From assembly GCA_900540735.1 (NCBI GenBank), contig UQHB01000053.1, forward strand, positions 1 to 16,556: a DNA stretch of 16,556 nt, read 5' to 3'. The position numbers were made by a program, and so were the translations under genes. Under the pieces are notes generated by a model. It saw only the letters and a program-made list of their open reading frames with translations, ran no database searches and was not told the origin of the DNA. Shown here one piece after another: positions 1 to 7,194 of the stretch (positions are counted from its first letter, which is position 1; each line of letters opens with the position of its first letter). The DNA comes from an uncultured Megasphaera sp. GTDB lineage: Bacteria; Bacillota; Negativicutes; Veillonellales; Megasphaeraceae.

Positions 1-214
1 TTTTCGCAACTAACGCTAGTTTTTCTGCTGCCGTCCATACTTTGTTTTGCGCCTTATGGCGCAGGGCTTCCGGACCTTGCGCTTCTTCTCTCTTTGCCCA
101 TCGGCGAATCATGTCTCGAAAATGTTGGGGCTGTACTCCTTTTGGTGTCAGAGGCCAACTGCCTTGGCGATACAATGTTACGCACTGTCTTTTGTATTCA
201 TAGCTATATTTCAT
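1..214 (-). CDS. IS3/IS150-type transposase OrfA, N-terminal part (runs off the window)
   Basis: Read on the minus strand from ATG at 214, the product begins MKYSYEYKRQCVTLYRQGSW and continues through an IRRW motif and a 'GPEALRHK' stretch. This is the pattern of the helix-turn-helix N-terminal protein of IS3-family elements of the IS150 group, which binds the element's ends and is usually fused by frameshifting to the DDE catalytic OrfB. About 71 codons are visible, all open, and the gene continues past base 1. An AGGGGG Shine-Dalgarno sequence lies 7 bases upstream of the ATG, inside a hairpin described separately. Family assignment rests on recognised sequence pattern only; OrfB is not in the window. 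Confidence 0.75.
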   Translation of the reverse strand, partial: MKYSYEYKRQCVTLYRQGSWPLTPKGVQPQHFRDMIRRWAKREEAQGPEALRHKAQNKVWTAAEKLALVAK

Positions 215-219
215 GAAAA

Positions 220-254
220 TACCCCCTTCACTGGGTTGTCCAGTAAAGGGGGTA
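220..254 (-). promoter_or_regulatory. Hairpin sequestering the transposase ribosome binding site
   Basis: Bases 220-234 and 240-254 pair over 15 positions, one of them a G-U wobble in the minus-strand RNA, with a five-base loop. The arm nearest the transposase contains its AGGGGG Shine-Dalgarno sequence. A transcript entering the element from outside would fold this stem and hide the site, whereas one starting inside would not. Such protection from read-through transcription is known for several IS elements (for example IS10); its action here is inferred. Confidence 0.6.
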
Positions 255-316
255 CGCATCAAAAAGAAGGTTCTTTTTATACTAGCTTTTGTGTTGTTGT
301 ATAATTTCCTTTTAGG

Positions 317-523
317 TTAGTTTAGATGATGCATCTTTGCTAATGTATCAATTTCTTCTGCTGTGAGATTGGTGTATTTGGTAATAGTTATTTTAGGTAG
401 CTTATCTTTTAACATTTTCAAAGCCGTTAATTCAATCTCTTCCCTAATTCCTTCTTGTTTTTTACGTTCTAATTCCATTGCTAAGGTCATATATTCTCGC
501 CTCGTTTCATCGTATGAATCCTT
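317..523 (-). pseudogene. C-terminal remnant of an Rpn-family nuclease/transposase
   Basis: On the minus strand an open frame enters after a TAA at 524-526 and ends at TAA 317-319. It encodes about 68 residues: a 'YDETRREYMTLAMELERKK' stretch, a charged helix, then 'LTAEEIDTLAKMHHLN'. This is the usual tail of Rpn (PD-(D/E)XK) recombination-promoting nucleases, which end in a charged coiled region and a short 'IAKITGLS'-like helix. The whole nuclease domain is missing, so it is most likely dead. An internal ATG at 490 could start a peptide of about 57 residues, but no good ribosome binding site precedes it. It sits between an IS end and a toxin-antitoxin pair, consistent with repeated insertion and decay. 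Confidence 0.6.
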
Positions 524-601
524 TTATTACCTTGGTATATTTTATATATTAGCATATTTTTGGTTTTACCAATAGGAGATACTATGGCGGTGCCAATATT
601 G

Positions 602-630
602 TTGATGTTTGTTTAAACAATGTGTATACT
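602..630 (+). promoter_or_regulatory. Promoter of the mazEF-type operon, with a palindromic operator candidate
   Basis: A -35 box TTGATG (602-607), a 17-base spacer and a -10 box TATACT (625-630) lie about 50 bases before the antitoxin ATG. A perfect 12-base palindrome, TTGTTTAAACAA (609-620), fills the spacer. AbrB/MazE-fold antitoxins commonly repress their own promoters by binding such dyads, so this is a reasonable operator candidate, though binding is inferred. Confidence 0.65.
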
Positions 631-678
631 AAACATAAGAGTCTATAGTCCAATGATCTATATAAGGAGGAGAGAACT

Positions 679-945
679 ATGAATGTGACCTATGGAGAAA
701 CGACAACTTTACGAAAATGGGGAAGCGGTCAAGGTGTTCGATTTAACAAGTCAATATTGGAACGGATGGGGCTGATGACGGGCGATTCCTTATCTATTGA
801 AATTGTAAATCAGGCAATTGTCATGAAAAAAATTAATAAGCCTATAAAGCATCGCACTTTGCGAGAACGATTTGCTGGTTATGGTGGAATGTATAAAACG
901 ACAGAATGGGAAACAGGCAGTCCGAAAGGAGAGGAAGAGTTTTGA
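679..945 (+). CDS. mazE: MazE-type antitoxin (AbrB/SpoVT fold)
   Basis: The 88-residue product has the swapped-hairpin DNA-binding domain of MazE/AbrB antitoxins at residues 9-50: 'LRKWGSGQGVRFNKSILERM', then 'GDSLSIEIVNQAIVMKK'. The tail carries 'LRERFAGYGGMYKTTEWETG', the conserved segment by which this antitoxin class wraps and inhibits its MazF partner. It would neutralise the toxin by direct binding and probably represses the operon. The start is well supported: AAGGAGG lies about eight bases before the ATG. The stop codon overlaps the toxin start, indicating translational coupling. Family is clear; the exact subfamily is not resolved. Confidence 0.9.
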   Translation: MNVTYGETTTLRKWGSGQGVRFNKSILERMGLMTGDSLSIEIVNQAIVMKKINKPIKHRTLRERFAGYGGMYKTTEWETGSPKGEEEF

Positions 946-1292
946 GTAGTAAGCGTAACCTAGGTAAGTATGGTGATATTGTATTATTGGATTTTGACCC
1001 GAGTGCAGGAACAGAAATACAAAAACGCCGTCCTGCTGTCATTGTCTCTAACGATACGTATAATGAATTTTGTACGACTCGGATGGTCTGTCCCATTACC
1101 CATACGGATAGGCCGTTTCCCTTGCATGTCGCATTAAATGACAAGACGAAAACCCAAGGCGTAGTGAAGTGTGAGCAAGTCAAAGCCTTAGATGTCCCAA
1201 TTCGGCATATACAAATTTTGGAATCTATGCCTGATGAATTGATGGAAGAAATTTCCGATATTTTAATTGGTTGTGTAGAACGAAATGGCTAA
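942..1292 (+). CDS. mazF: MazF/PemK-type mRNA interferase toxin
   Basis: The 116-residue product has the hallmark beginning of MazF/PemK endoribonucleases, 'GDIVLLDFDPSAGTEIQKRR' followed directly by 'PAVIVSN', then a 'VCPITHTDR' strand and a 'VKCEQVKALDV' strand. These toxins cut mRNA at short sequence motifs and stop growth until the antitoxin returns. I choose TTG at 942 as start: it overlaps the antitoxin TGA by three bases and follows AAAGGAGAGG. Starting at ATG 906 would add 12 residues inside the antitoxin gene with no family match. The stop TAA (1290-1292) overlaps the stop of the convergent PTS gene. Cut-site specificity cannot be read from sequence. Confidence 0.88.
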   Translation: MSSKRNLGKYGDIVLLDFDPSAGTEIQKRRPAVIVSNDTYNEFCTTRMVCPITHTDRPFPLHVALNDKTKTQGVVKCEQVKALDVPIRHIQILESMPDELMEEISDILIGCVERNG

Positions 1293-3457
1293 AACCAAAC
1301 GGCCCGTTCCAAAGCGGTTACTTGTCCGTCCTTCACAGTATGGACTTCCTTATCTTCTAAATCTGTAAAAATGCAGAGGCACGCATCGGATGTGGCGTGT
1401 TCTTTAATGAAGGTATCATCAAATTTCATGAGGACATCGCCTTTTTTGACTTCTTGTCCTGTTTCGACGAGGACTGTAAAGCCTTCGCCTTTGAGGTTGA
1501 CTGTATCGATGCCGATATGGAGGAGGTACTCCAGGCCGTCTGTCGTCGTTAAGGCAATGGCGTGTTTCGTATCGAAAACGAAAGACACTTCACTGTCTGC
1601 CGGTGCATAGACTGTGTCGGCGGTTGGATAGACGAAGAAGCCGTCACCGGTCATTTTTTGGGCAAATGCTTCGTCTGGTGCGTCCGTAATGGGGTGGAGC
1701 TCGCCTGTAAAGGGGGAGTCAAAATAGGTCTTTTCTGTCGTTTCTTGAGGCGTATCCGTTGGGTTTGGACCTGTCTTTTCCGGGGCAGGTACAACTGGTG
1801 CTGGAGCTGTTTCTGTTGTCGGTTCTTCGTCCGGTGCAGTCGTTAAGTACGTCTCTAAATTGGTCTTAATGACTGCTACTTGCGGCCCGTAGACGACTTG
1901 CACGCCTGTGCCTTTGACGATGACCCCAACGGCACCGGTTGCTTTTAAGAGGGCTTGGTCGACTTTCGTTGAGTCTGCTACGGAGCAGCGAAGGCGCGTC
2001 GCACAACAATCGACAGCCGTAATGTTTTGCTTACTCCCTAGGGCACGAGCGATAACGGGGCTCAGTGTATCGCCAGCAGCGGCCGTTGTTGTACCTGCAG
2101 AAGAAGTTCCCTTTTTGGCATTTACGTCGGCTTTCGTATAGAGTTTGACTGCTGCATCGTCGTCTTCACGGCCCGGTGTTTTGAAGTCAAATTTCTTAAT
2201 GAGGAACGTAAAGATGAAGTAGTACAGGAAGAAATAGACAATACCCACAGGGATGATATACATCCAGTTCGTTTTTGCTTCGCCTTGGAGAATGCCGAAA
2301 ATAAAGAGGTCCAACAGGCCGCCAGAGAAGGTCAGGCCTACGGCAATATTCAGCATGTGTGCAATCATATAGGCTGCACCGGCTAGGACGACTTGTACAT
2401 AAAAGAGAACAGGTGCGACGAAGAGGAAGGAAAATTCAATCGGTTCTGTAATGCCTGTGAGCATCGAGGTCAGTGCTGCCGAAAGGAGCAAGCCCCCAGC
2501 GACTTTTTTCTTTTCTGGTTTGGCTGTACGATACATAGCAAGAGCTGCGCCGGGAAGGCCGAAAATCATGAAAATAAATTCGCCCGAGAAATAGCGCGTT
2601 GCATCGGCACTAAAGTGAGCTACGTTAGGCGATGCGAGCTGAGCAAAGAAAATGTTCTGGCCCCCTTGGACGAGGTTGCCGTCAATCATCATCGAGCCGC
2701 CAACACCGGTTTGCCAGAAGGGGAGGTAAAAAACGTGGTGGAGCCCAAAGGGAATGAGAGCTCGTTTAATAATCCCGAAAATAAGAGTGCCAATGTAGCC
2801 CGTGCCTGTGACGAGGCCGCCCAGGGCAAAGATGCCGTTTTGCACGATAGGCCAAATGAAGTACATAGCAATACCGACGAACATGTAGACGACGGTCGAA
2901 ATAATGGGAATGAAACGGGAGCCGCCAAAGAAGGATAAGGCATTAGGCAGGACGATTTTATGGTAACGGTTGTGGAGCCAGGCAACACCGATGCCGACGA
3001 GGATACCGCCAAAGACCCCTTCTTGGAGGGACATAATGCCGACCACGTTGGCAATGGTTCCTTCGAGGACATCAGGCGCAACTGTGCCGTCAGAGAGTAC
3101 TTTGCCAGTTAATTTTAAGACTGCACTCGTCGACGCATGCATGACGAAGAAGGCAATCATGGCCGATAAGGCAGCCACTTCTTTTTCTTGTTTGGCCATG
3201 CCAATAGCTACGCCGATAGCAAAGATAATGGGCAAGTTGCTAAAAATAATATTGCCTGCGTCGCTCATAATGGATAAAAGTGAATGAAGTAACGTACCGC
3301 TGCCGAGCAGGCCTGTAAGGCCATAGGTCTCGATGGTCGTCGCATTCGTAAAGGATGCGCCAATGCCTAGGAGCAGACCGGCAATCGGTAAAATCGCCAC
3401 AGGAAGCATAAAACTGCGCCCAATGGCTTGTAAGACTGTAAATACTTGGTCTTTCAT
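1289..3457 (-). CDS. Fused PTS permease EIICBA, glucose family
   Basis: This 722-residue membrane protein imports and phosphorylates a sugar using phosphate from HPr. The EIIC channel domain (about residues 1-425) has the family's 'AIGRSFMLPVAILPIAGLLL' start and the substrate-site motif GITEPIEF near 335-342. The EIIB domain follows with DCCATRLR; by alignment to DACITRLR, the phosphorylated residue is the second cysteine, near 485. A Pro/Thr-rich linker (about 538-578) leads to EIIA, whose phospho-histidine lies in 'LLHIGIDTV' near 647. All active residues are present. I start at ATG 3457, which follows AAGGAGG; an upstream in-frame ATG at 3493 lacks such a site. Glucose, N-acetylglucosamine and maltose-type members look alike, so the substrate is left open. 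No dedicated regulator or catabolic gene adjoins. Confidence 0.92.
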   Translation of the reverse strand: MKDQVFTVLQAIGRSFMLPVAILPIAGLLLGIGASFTNATTIETYGLTGLLGSGTLLHSLLSIMSDAGNIIFSNLPIIFAIGVAIGMAKQEKEVAALSAMIAFFVMHASTSAVLKLTGKVLSDGTVAPDVLEGTIANVVGIMSLQEGVFGGILVGIGVAWLHNRYHKIVLPNALSFFGGSRFIPIISTVVYMFVGIAMYFIWPIVQNGIFALGGLVTGTGYIGTLIFGIIKRALIPFGLHHVFYLPFWQTGVGGSMMIDGNLVQGGQNIFFAQLASPNVAHFSADATRYFSGEFIFMIFGLPGAALAMYRTAKPEKKKVAGGLLLSAALTSMLTGITEPIEFSFLFVAPVLFYVQVVLAGAAYMIAHMLNIAVGLTFSGGLLDLFIFGILQGEAKTNWMYIIPVGIVYFFLYYFIFTFLIKKFDFKTPGREDDDAAVKLYTKADVNAKKGTSSAGTTTAAAGDTLSPVIARALGSKQNITAVDCCATRLRCSVADSTKVDQALLKATGAVGVIVKGTGVQVVYGPQVAVIKTNLETYLTTAPDEEPTTETAPAPVVPAPEKTGPNPTDTPQETTEKTYFDSPFTGELHPITDAPDEAFAQKMTGDGFFVYPTADTVYAPADSEVSFVFDTKHAIALTTTDGLEYLLHIGIDTVNLKGEGFTVLVETGQEVKKGDVLMKFDDTFIKEHATSDACLCIFTDLEDKEVHTVKDGQVTALERAVWF

Positions 3458-3507
3458 AGGAGAACCTCCTTGAGATAAAATATTGTTTAACAAGAAAGTG
3501 ATAAGCT

Positions 3508-3536
3508 ATTTTACCATATCTTTACTCGCATTTCTA
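3508..3536 (-). promoter_or_regulatory. Probable extended -10 promoter of the PTS gene
   Basis: On the minus strand TAGAAA (3531-3536) is followed after 17 bases by TAAAAT (3508-3513) preceded by TGG, an extended -10 arrangement. It lies about 50 bases upstream of the start codon. No CcpA-like site or antiterminator stem-loop was recognised between it and the gene. Confidence 0.5.
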
Positions 3537-3583
3537 TACTATTTTTGACGTAAAACGTAACACTAAGGTATAAAGAAATACAT

Positions 3584-3615
3584 AAAAAAATACTGCTTAC
3601 AGACGGACTGTAAGC
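3584..3615 (-). terminator. Rho-independent terminator of the DASS transporter gene
   Basis: On the minus strand an 8-bp stem, GCTTACAG/CTGTAAGC with a five-base loop (3595-3615), is followed after four bases by seven U residues (3584-3590). It starts about 20 bases after the transporter stop codon and separates it from the PTS gene. Confidence 0.85.
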
Positions 3616-3633
3616 GGTACAAGAGCTATCTAA

Positions 3634-5148
3634 TTAGCGAACGACCCAATTGACGAGATAGAGGGCAATAGGAATCGTGACGACGGCAATACCGATAATA
3701 TCGATGTATAAGCCGGTCTTAATCATTTTCGTAATGGGAATATAGCCGCTGGCGTAGACAATCGTATTAGGTGGTGTCGACACTGGGAGCATAAAGCCCA
3801 GCGATGCCGAGAGGGCAATAGCGACGGCTACAGGGACAGGGCTGAGACCTGCCGAGACAGCAGCGACGATGCCGAGCGGGCCAATCATGTTGACGGCTGC
3901 TGTGTGGGAAGCTAATTCCGACAAGAGGAGCGTCAAGACCGAGAAGACTGCAATGAGCATGACTTCCGATGGATTACCGCCGAGGAAGCCAATGATTTGG
4001 TCGCCAAACCACTGGGAAAGCCCCGTCGAGAACATCATGGCACCGAGGGCTAAGCCGCCGCCTAAGAGGAGCAGTGCGCCCCATTCGATACCGGCTACAG
4101 CGTCTTTCCAGACCATCGTGTACTGCCGTTTCTTAAAGTTAATGGGCAAGAAGAAGAGAAGCAACGCGCCGACTAAGGCGACAACAGCTTCCGGGAAAAT
4201 CACGCTGTAGAGCTGCACATACGGATGTGTTGGGCCATAGACGAGATTGAGCACGCCTGGTGCAACCCAGAGGACAATAGCTGTCAAGAAAGCGATGAGC
4301 GTGTTCTTTTGTGCCCGTGTCCATGGGCCTAATTCGTTGCGCCGTTTAGCAATGAATTCGTGCGCCCCTTCGATGTTTTCCACACCGAGAGGATACATTT
4401 TCACAATGATGACGTACGTAATGACGAAGTACGCCACCGTTGCGACAGAGCCCCAAATCATCCATTCAAAGAAGGAGACATAGGTCTGGGTCATGGAACT
4501 AAGGAAACCCAAGAGGACCATGTTCGGTGTCGTGCCAATCGGCGTGAGGACACCGCCAACAGAGGCTGCATAAGCCGTCATGAGCATGAGGCCCGTAGCG
4601 TATTTGTTGTGGTGCATGTCGATGTGTACCCCTTGGAGGGCGAACATTTCCTTAATGGCCGAGAGGAGACCCAGCGTAATAGGGAACATCATAGCGACGG
4701 TCGCCGTGTTGCTGACCCAGCCGGAACAGAGGGCTGTCGCCAGGCCAATGGCGAGCATGATTCGCTTCGGATTGGAGCCGACCCAGGGCTGTGAGAGGAG
4801 CCAAAAGGCAAAGCGTTTGTCCAAATGATGCATCATCATGGCTTTAGCCAGGATAAAGCCCCCTAAAAAGAGGAAAATCAAGGGATTGGCAAAGGCTGCA
4901 AAGGCTTTACCAGCCGGGACGACACCTGTGACGACGGCTAAGGTCGGTCCCATCAGGGCCGTTACAGGAATGGGAATAGGTTCTGTGATCCACCACAAAG
5001 CGACGAGTACCGTAATGGCGAGCAACTTATGTGTTGCCAAGGACAAATCAGGAATCGGCGTAAGTACAATGAGCAAGGCGCAAATCGGTGCGCCAAACAA
5101 GCCGATAGTCCGCCGCCGCTGGTCGAATTTCGAGGGTTGTGGACTCAT
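3634..5148 (-). CDS. DASS/SLC13-type sodium-coupled di- or tricarboxylate transporter
   Basis: The 504-residue protein is almost entirely hydrophobic with a dozen or so membrane segments. It belongs to the divalent anion:sodium symporter family (VcINDY, CitT, SLC13). The two pseudo-symmetric Ser-Asn-Thr carboxylate-binding motifs are visible: SNTAT near 146-150 and a variant SHTAA near 414-418, each paired with a Pro-Asn loop (GTTPN near 205-209; STPPN near 457-461). Length fits the family. The ATG at 5148 follows AGAAGG. It has its own promoter and terminator, so it is a single-gene unit next to the acetolactate synthase gene. Substrate (succinate, malate, citrate, tartrate) and sodium uptake versus exchange cannot be decided. 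The His in place of Asn in the second motif may affect specificity. Confidence 0.88.
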   Translation of the reverse strand: MSPQPSKFDQRRRTIGLFGAPICALLIVLTPIPDLSLATHKLLAITVLVALWWITEPIPIPVTALMGPTLAVVTGVVPAGKAFAAFANPLIFLFLGGFILAKAMMMHHLDKRFAFWLLSQPWVGSNPKRIMLAIGLATALCSGWVSNTATVAMMFPITLGLLSAIKEMFALQGVHIDMHHNKYATGLMLMTAYAASVGGVLTPIGTTPNMVLLGFLSSMTQTYVSFFEWMIWGSVATVAYFVITYVIIVKMYPLGVENIEGAHEFIAKRRNELGPWTRAQKNTLIAFLTAIVLWVAPGVLNLVYGPTHPYVQLYSVIFPEAVVALVGALLLFFLPINFKKRQYTMVWKDAVAGIEWGALLLLGGGLALGAMMFSTGLSQWFGDQIIGFLGGNPSEVMLIAVFSVLTLLLSELASHTAAVNMIGPLGIVAAVSAGLSPVPVAVAIALSASLGFMLPVSTPPNTIVYASGYIPITKMIKTGLYIDIIGIAVVTIPIALYLVNWVVR

Positions 5149-5189
5149 ACATAAAGACCTTCTTTCTAAAATATATCAGTATACTTATC

Positions 5190-5217
5190 ATTTTACCGAA
5201 TTTTGAGACTATTACAA
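5190..5217 (-). promoter_or_regulatory. Promoter of the DASS transporter gene
   Basis: On the minus strand TTGTAA (5212-5217), a 16-base spacer and TAAAAT (5190-5195) lie about 45 bases upstream of the transporter start and after the acetolactate synthase terminator. Confidence 0.55.
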
Positions 5218-5265
5218 TATTAGATACAAATCCTATTTTACAATCTTATTATGCTTTTTTGCGAT

Positions 5266-5299
5266 AAAGAAGAGAACTACCATGGTAGTTCTCTTCTTT
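5266..5299 (-). terminator. Perfect 34-bp palindrome, probable terminator of the acetolactate synthase gene
   Basis: Bases 5266-5299 form an uninterrupted self-complementary sequence centred on CCATGG, flanked by AAAGAAGAG and CTCTTCTTT. It begins 12 bases after the acetolactate synthase stop codon. The descending arm ends in a U-rich stretch rather than a clean U run, so termination rests on stem strength and position. The symmetry could also stop transcription from the other side. Confidence 0.7.
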
Positions 5300-5311
5300 G
5301 TAAGAAAGACC

Positions 5312-6970
5312 TTAAATTTCTTTCATTAATTGCTGTAAATGTTCTGTTAATTTCATATTTTCGCTGTAGTCTACAGGGCAATCGATAATAGCCGGACGGT
5401 CTTGGGCAAAGGCTTCTTCGAGAGTCGGCAAGAGGTCTTCTGTCTTTTCAATGCGGTAGCCTGCAGCACCGAAGCTTTCGGCAAATTTGACGAAGTCCGG
5501 GTTCGTAAAGTCCACATATTCGTGATGGCCGTACTGCATGTCTTGTTTCCATTTAATGAGGCCGTAGCTCTTGTCGTTGAAAATGAGGGTAACGAAATTT
5601 GTGTTCAGACGGTGCGCCGTTTCAAATTCTTGGCAGTTCATGAGGAAGCCAGCGTCGCCCGTAATCGCCAGGACTTTGCGGTCTGGGTGGACAAGTTTGG
5701 CCGCAATGGCACCGGGCACAGCAATTCCCATCGTAGCGAAGCCGTTCGAAATGAGGCATGTGTTCGGTTTGTAGCAGTTGTAGTGGCGCGCAATCCAGAC
5801 TTTGTTGGCACCAACGTCGGAAATGACAATGTCGTTTTCACCCATGACGCGGCGGCAATCGATGAGGGCTTTCTGCGGTTTTACAGGGAAGGACATGTCC
5901 TGAGCGTAGCTTTCGTGTTCTTCTACCATTTTTTGGCGAATATTGAGGGCATAGCGCGGCTCTTGGAGGCGCGCGCATTTTTTCATGATCCGGTCGAGAG
6001 AATCGGAAATGCTGCCCACGACTTCCACTTTAGGCTGGTATTTCTTGTTAATGTCTGCCGGCATCGTGTCGATGTGGATAATGTCGGCATTGCCAAGATT
6101 CCATTTAGCCGGGGCGTATTCGATGATGTCATAGCCAATAGCGATGACGAGGCTTGCTTTTTCAAGGACGCGCGTCTGGTAGTCGTCCATAGGGATACCG
6201 ACGGTCCAGAGGGAATACTTGTTGTCAAAGGGAATAGCCCCTTTGGCCATCATCGTGTTGATGACCGGTAATTTTAACTGCTGTGCAAATTTCGTCAATG
6301 TTTCGGCTGCGTGGCTGCGGATGACACTGCTCCCGGCGAGGATGACCGGGTTTTTAGCGTACGAAATCATGGTGGCTGCTGCTTCGATTTGCGCATCTAA
6401 GGCCGTTTCCGGTAAGATTTCTTTGCGCTGCAAGGGACGTTCGTCTTCGCCAACAGGCATTTTACCGATATTTACAGGCAGATCAATAAAGGTTGCGCCC
6501 GGTTTTTCCCGTTCGGCGTATTTAAAGGCAAGGCGCGTAATTTCAGCCATCGTGTCCGGACGGACGACCGTGTAAGCTCGGCGCGTAATCGGTTCGAACA
6601 TAGCCCGCAAATCGAGGTATTGATGAGCTGTAATATGCATTTTATCTGTGCCGACCTGACCGGAAATAGCGACGACTGGCGCACCATCGCAGTCCGCATC
6701 AGCAACACCTGTAATGAGGTTCGTTGCACCTGGTCCTAAAGTCGCCATGCAGACACCGGCTTTGCCCGTAAGGCGGCCGTAGACATCAGCCATAAAGGCA
6801 GCACCTTGTTCGTGACGGACTGTAATAAATTCTATTTTCGAACGAGTGAGTGCTTCCATGACTGCTAAGTTTTCTTCGCCAGGAATACCAAAGATATAAT
6901 GGACTCCTTCTTCTTCGAGGCATTCGACTAACAAATCAGATGTATTGCGTTGTTTTTTCGTTTCTGTCAT
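5312..6970 (-). CDS. alsS: Thiamine-diphosphate acetolactate synthase, catabolic AlsS-like
   Basis: The 552-residue enzyme condenses two pyruvates to 2-acetolactate and CO2. The N-terminal ThDP half has 'GIPGEENLAVMEAL' and the catalytic glutamate in VRHEQGAAFM (Glu54). A central cofactor-type domain holds 'AIGYDIIEYAPAKWN'. The C-terminal domain carries the ThDP/Mg motif from GDAG (438-441) to N465-D466. The GYDxIEY segment resembles Bacillus AlsS more than biosynthetic IlvB. No ilvN regulatory subunit or acetolactate decarboxylase lies nearby, so an acetoin or pyruvate-overflow role is likely but not proven; a branched-chain amino acid role remains possible. The ATG at 6970 follows AAGGAG. 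It is transcribed alone from a near-consensus promoter, suggesting strong expression. Confidence 0.85.
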   Translation of the reverse strand: MTETKKQRNTSDLLVECLEEEGVHYIFGIPGEENLAVMEALTRSKIEFITVRHEQGAAFMADVYGRLTGKAGVCMATLGPGATNLITGVADADCDGAPVVAISGQVGTDKMHITAHQYLDLRAMFEPITRRAYTVVRPDTMAEITRLAFKYAEREKPGATFIDLPVNIGKMPVGEDERPLQRKEILPETALDAQIEAAATMISYAKNPVILAGSSVIRSHAAETLTKFAQQLKLPVINTMMAKGAIPFDNKYSLWTVGIPMDDYQTRVLEKASLVIAIGYDIIEYAPAKWNLGNADIIHIDTMPADINKKYQPKVEVVGSISDSLDRIMKKCARLQEPRYALNIRQKMVEEHESYAQDMSFPVKPQKALIDCRRVMGENDIVISDVGANKVWIARHYNCYKPNTCLISNGFATMGIAVPGAIAAKLVHPDRKVLAITGDAGFLMNCQEFETAHRLNTNFVTLIFNDKSYGLIKWKQDMQYGHHEYVDFTNPDFVKFAESFGAAGYRIEKTEDLLPTLEEAFAQDRPAIIDCPVDYSENMKLTEHLQQLMKEI

Positions 6971-7027
6971 TCTCTATTCTCCTTATATATAACATAAACA
7001 TAAAGTCAATTATCTGTCTCATTCCGT

Positions 7028-7056
7028 ATTATAGTATGAACAGGCGATTTTTTCAA
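7028..7056 (-). promoter_or_regulatory. Strong sigma-70-type promoter of the acetolactate synthase gene
   Basis: On the minus strand TTGAAA (7051-7056), 17 bases, then a perfect TATAAT (7028-7033), about 58 bases upstream of the start codon. This is the closest match to consensus in the window. Confidence 0.85.
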
Positions 7057-7135
7057 TTCTACGGCTGGAATTTAATATTCTTTTAATTTTTTATGATTTA
7101 CTGGGAAAATAATTCTATTCGTACAGTATAATCTA

Positions 7136-7173
7136 TAAAAAATAAAGCCTTATGCCAAAAGATATAAAGCTTT
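7136..7173 (-). terminator. Terminator of the DUF4931-metallophosphoesterase operon
   Basis: On the minus strand AAAGCTTTAT (7164-7173) pairs with ATAAGGCTTT (7144-7153) over ten positions with one G-U wobble and a ten-base loop, followed by a U-rich run over 7137-7143. It lies about 20 bases beyond the stop codon of the last small gene. Confidence 0.75.
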
Positions 7174-7194
7174 TTGTAAATACTTTAGATAGAA

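Larger units (their letters stand above)
1..261 (-). mobile_element. End of an IS3-family (IS150-like) insertion sequence, cut by the window edge
   Basis: The segment reads, on the minus strand, from a TG-starting end near position 261 through a run of C residues and a TGGACA-like box, then into a transposase start codon at 214. This order (TG end, C-rich block, TGGACA, then orfA) resembles the ends of IS150-group elements of the IS3 family. The other end lies outside the window, so neither target duplication nor the full element can be confirmed, and the exact outer boundary at 261 is my estimate. Confidence 0.55.

Noticed and set aside
47..304. 85-codon plus-strand frame over the transposase start
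   Set aside because: The opposite strand matches IS3-type OrfA; this frame crosses the IS hairpin and has no family pattern.
363..575. 70-codon plus-strand hydrophobic frame
   Set aside because: It is antisense to the Rpn remnant, and the apparent hydrophobicity comes from AT-rich sequence.
2393..2938. 181-codon plus-strand frame inside the PTS gene
   Set aside because: Low-complexity charged product opposite a conserved transmembrane domain; no start signal.
3541..3570. Repeated ACGT/TTACG words upstream of the PTS gene as a regulator site
   Set aside because: Only two short direct copies are present and they form no clear dyad; likely chance.
5402..6271. 289-codon open frame on the plus strand inside the acetolactate synthase gene
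   Set aside because: It is the antisense shadow of a clearly conserved enzyme, with no ribosome binding site and no recognisable motif.
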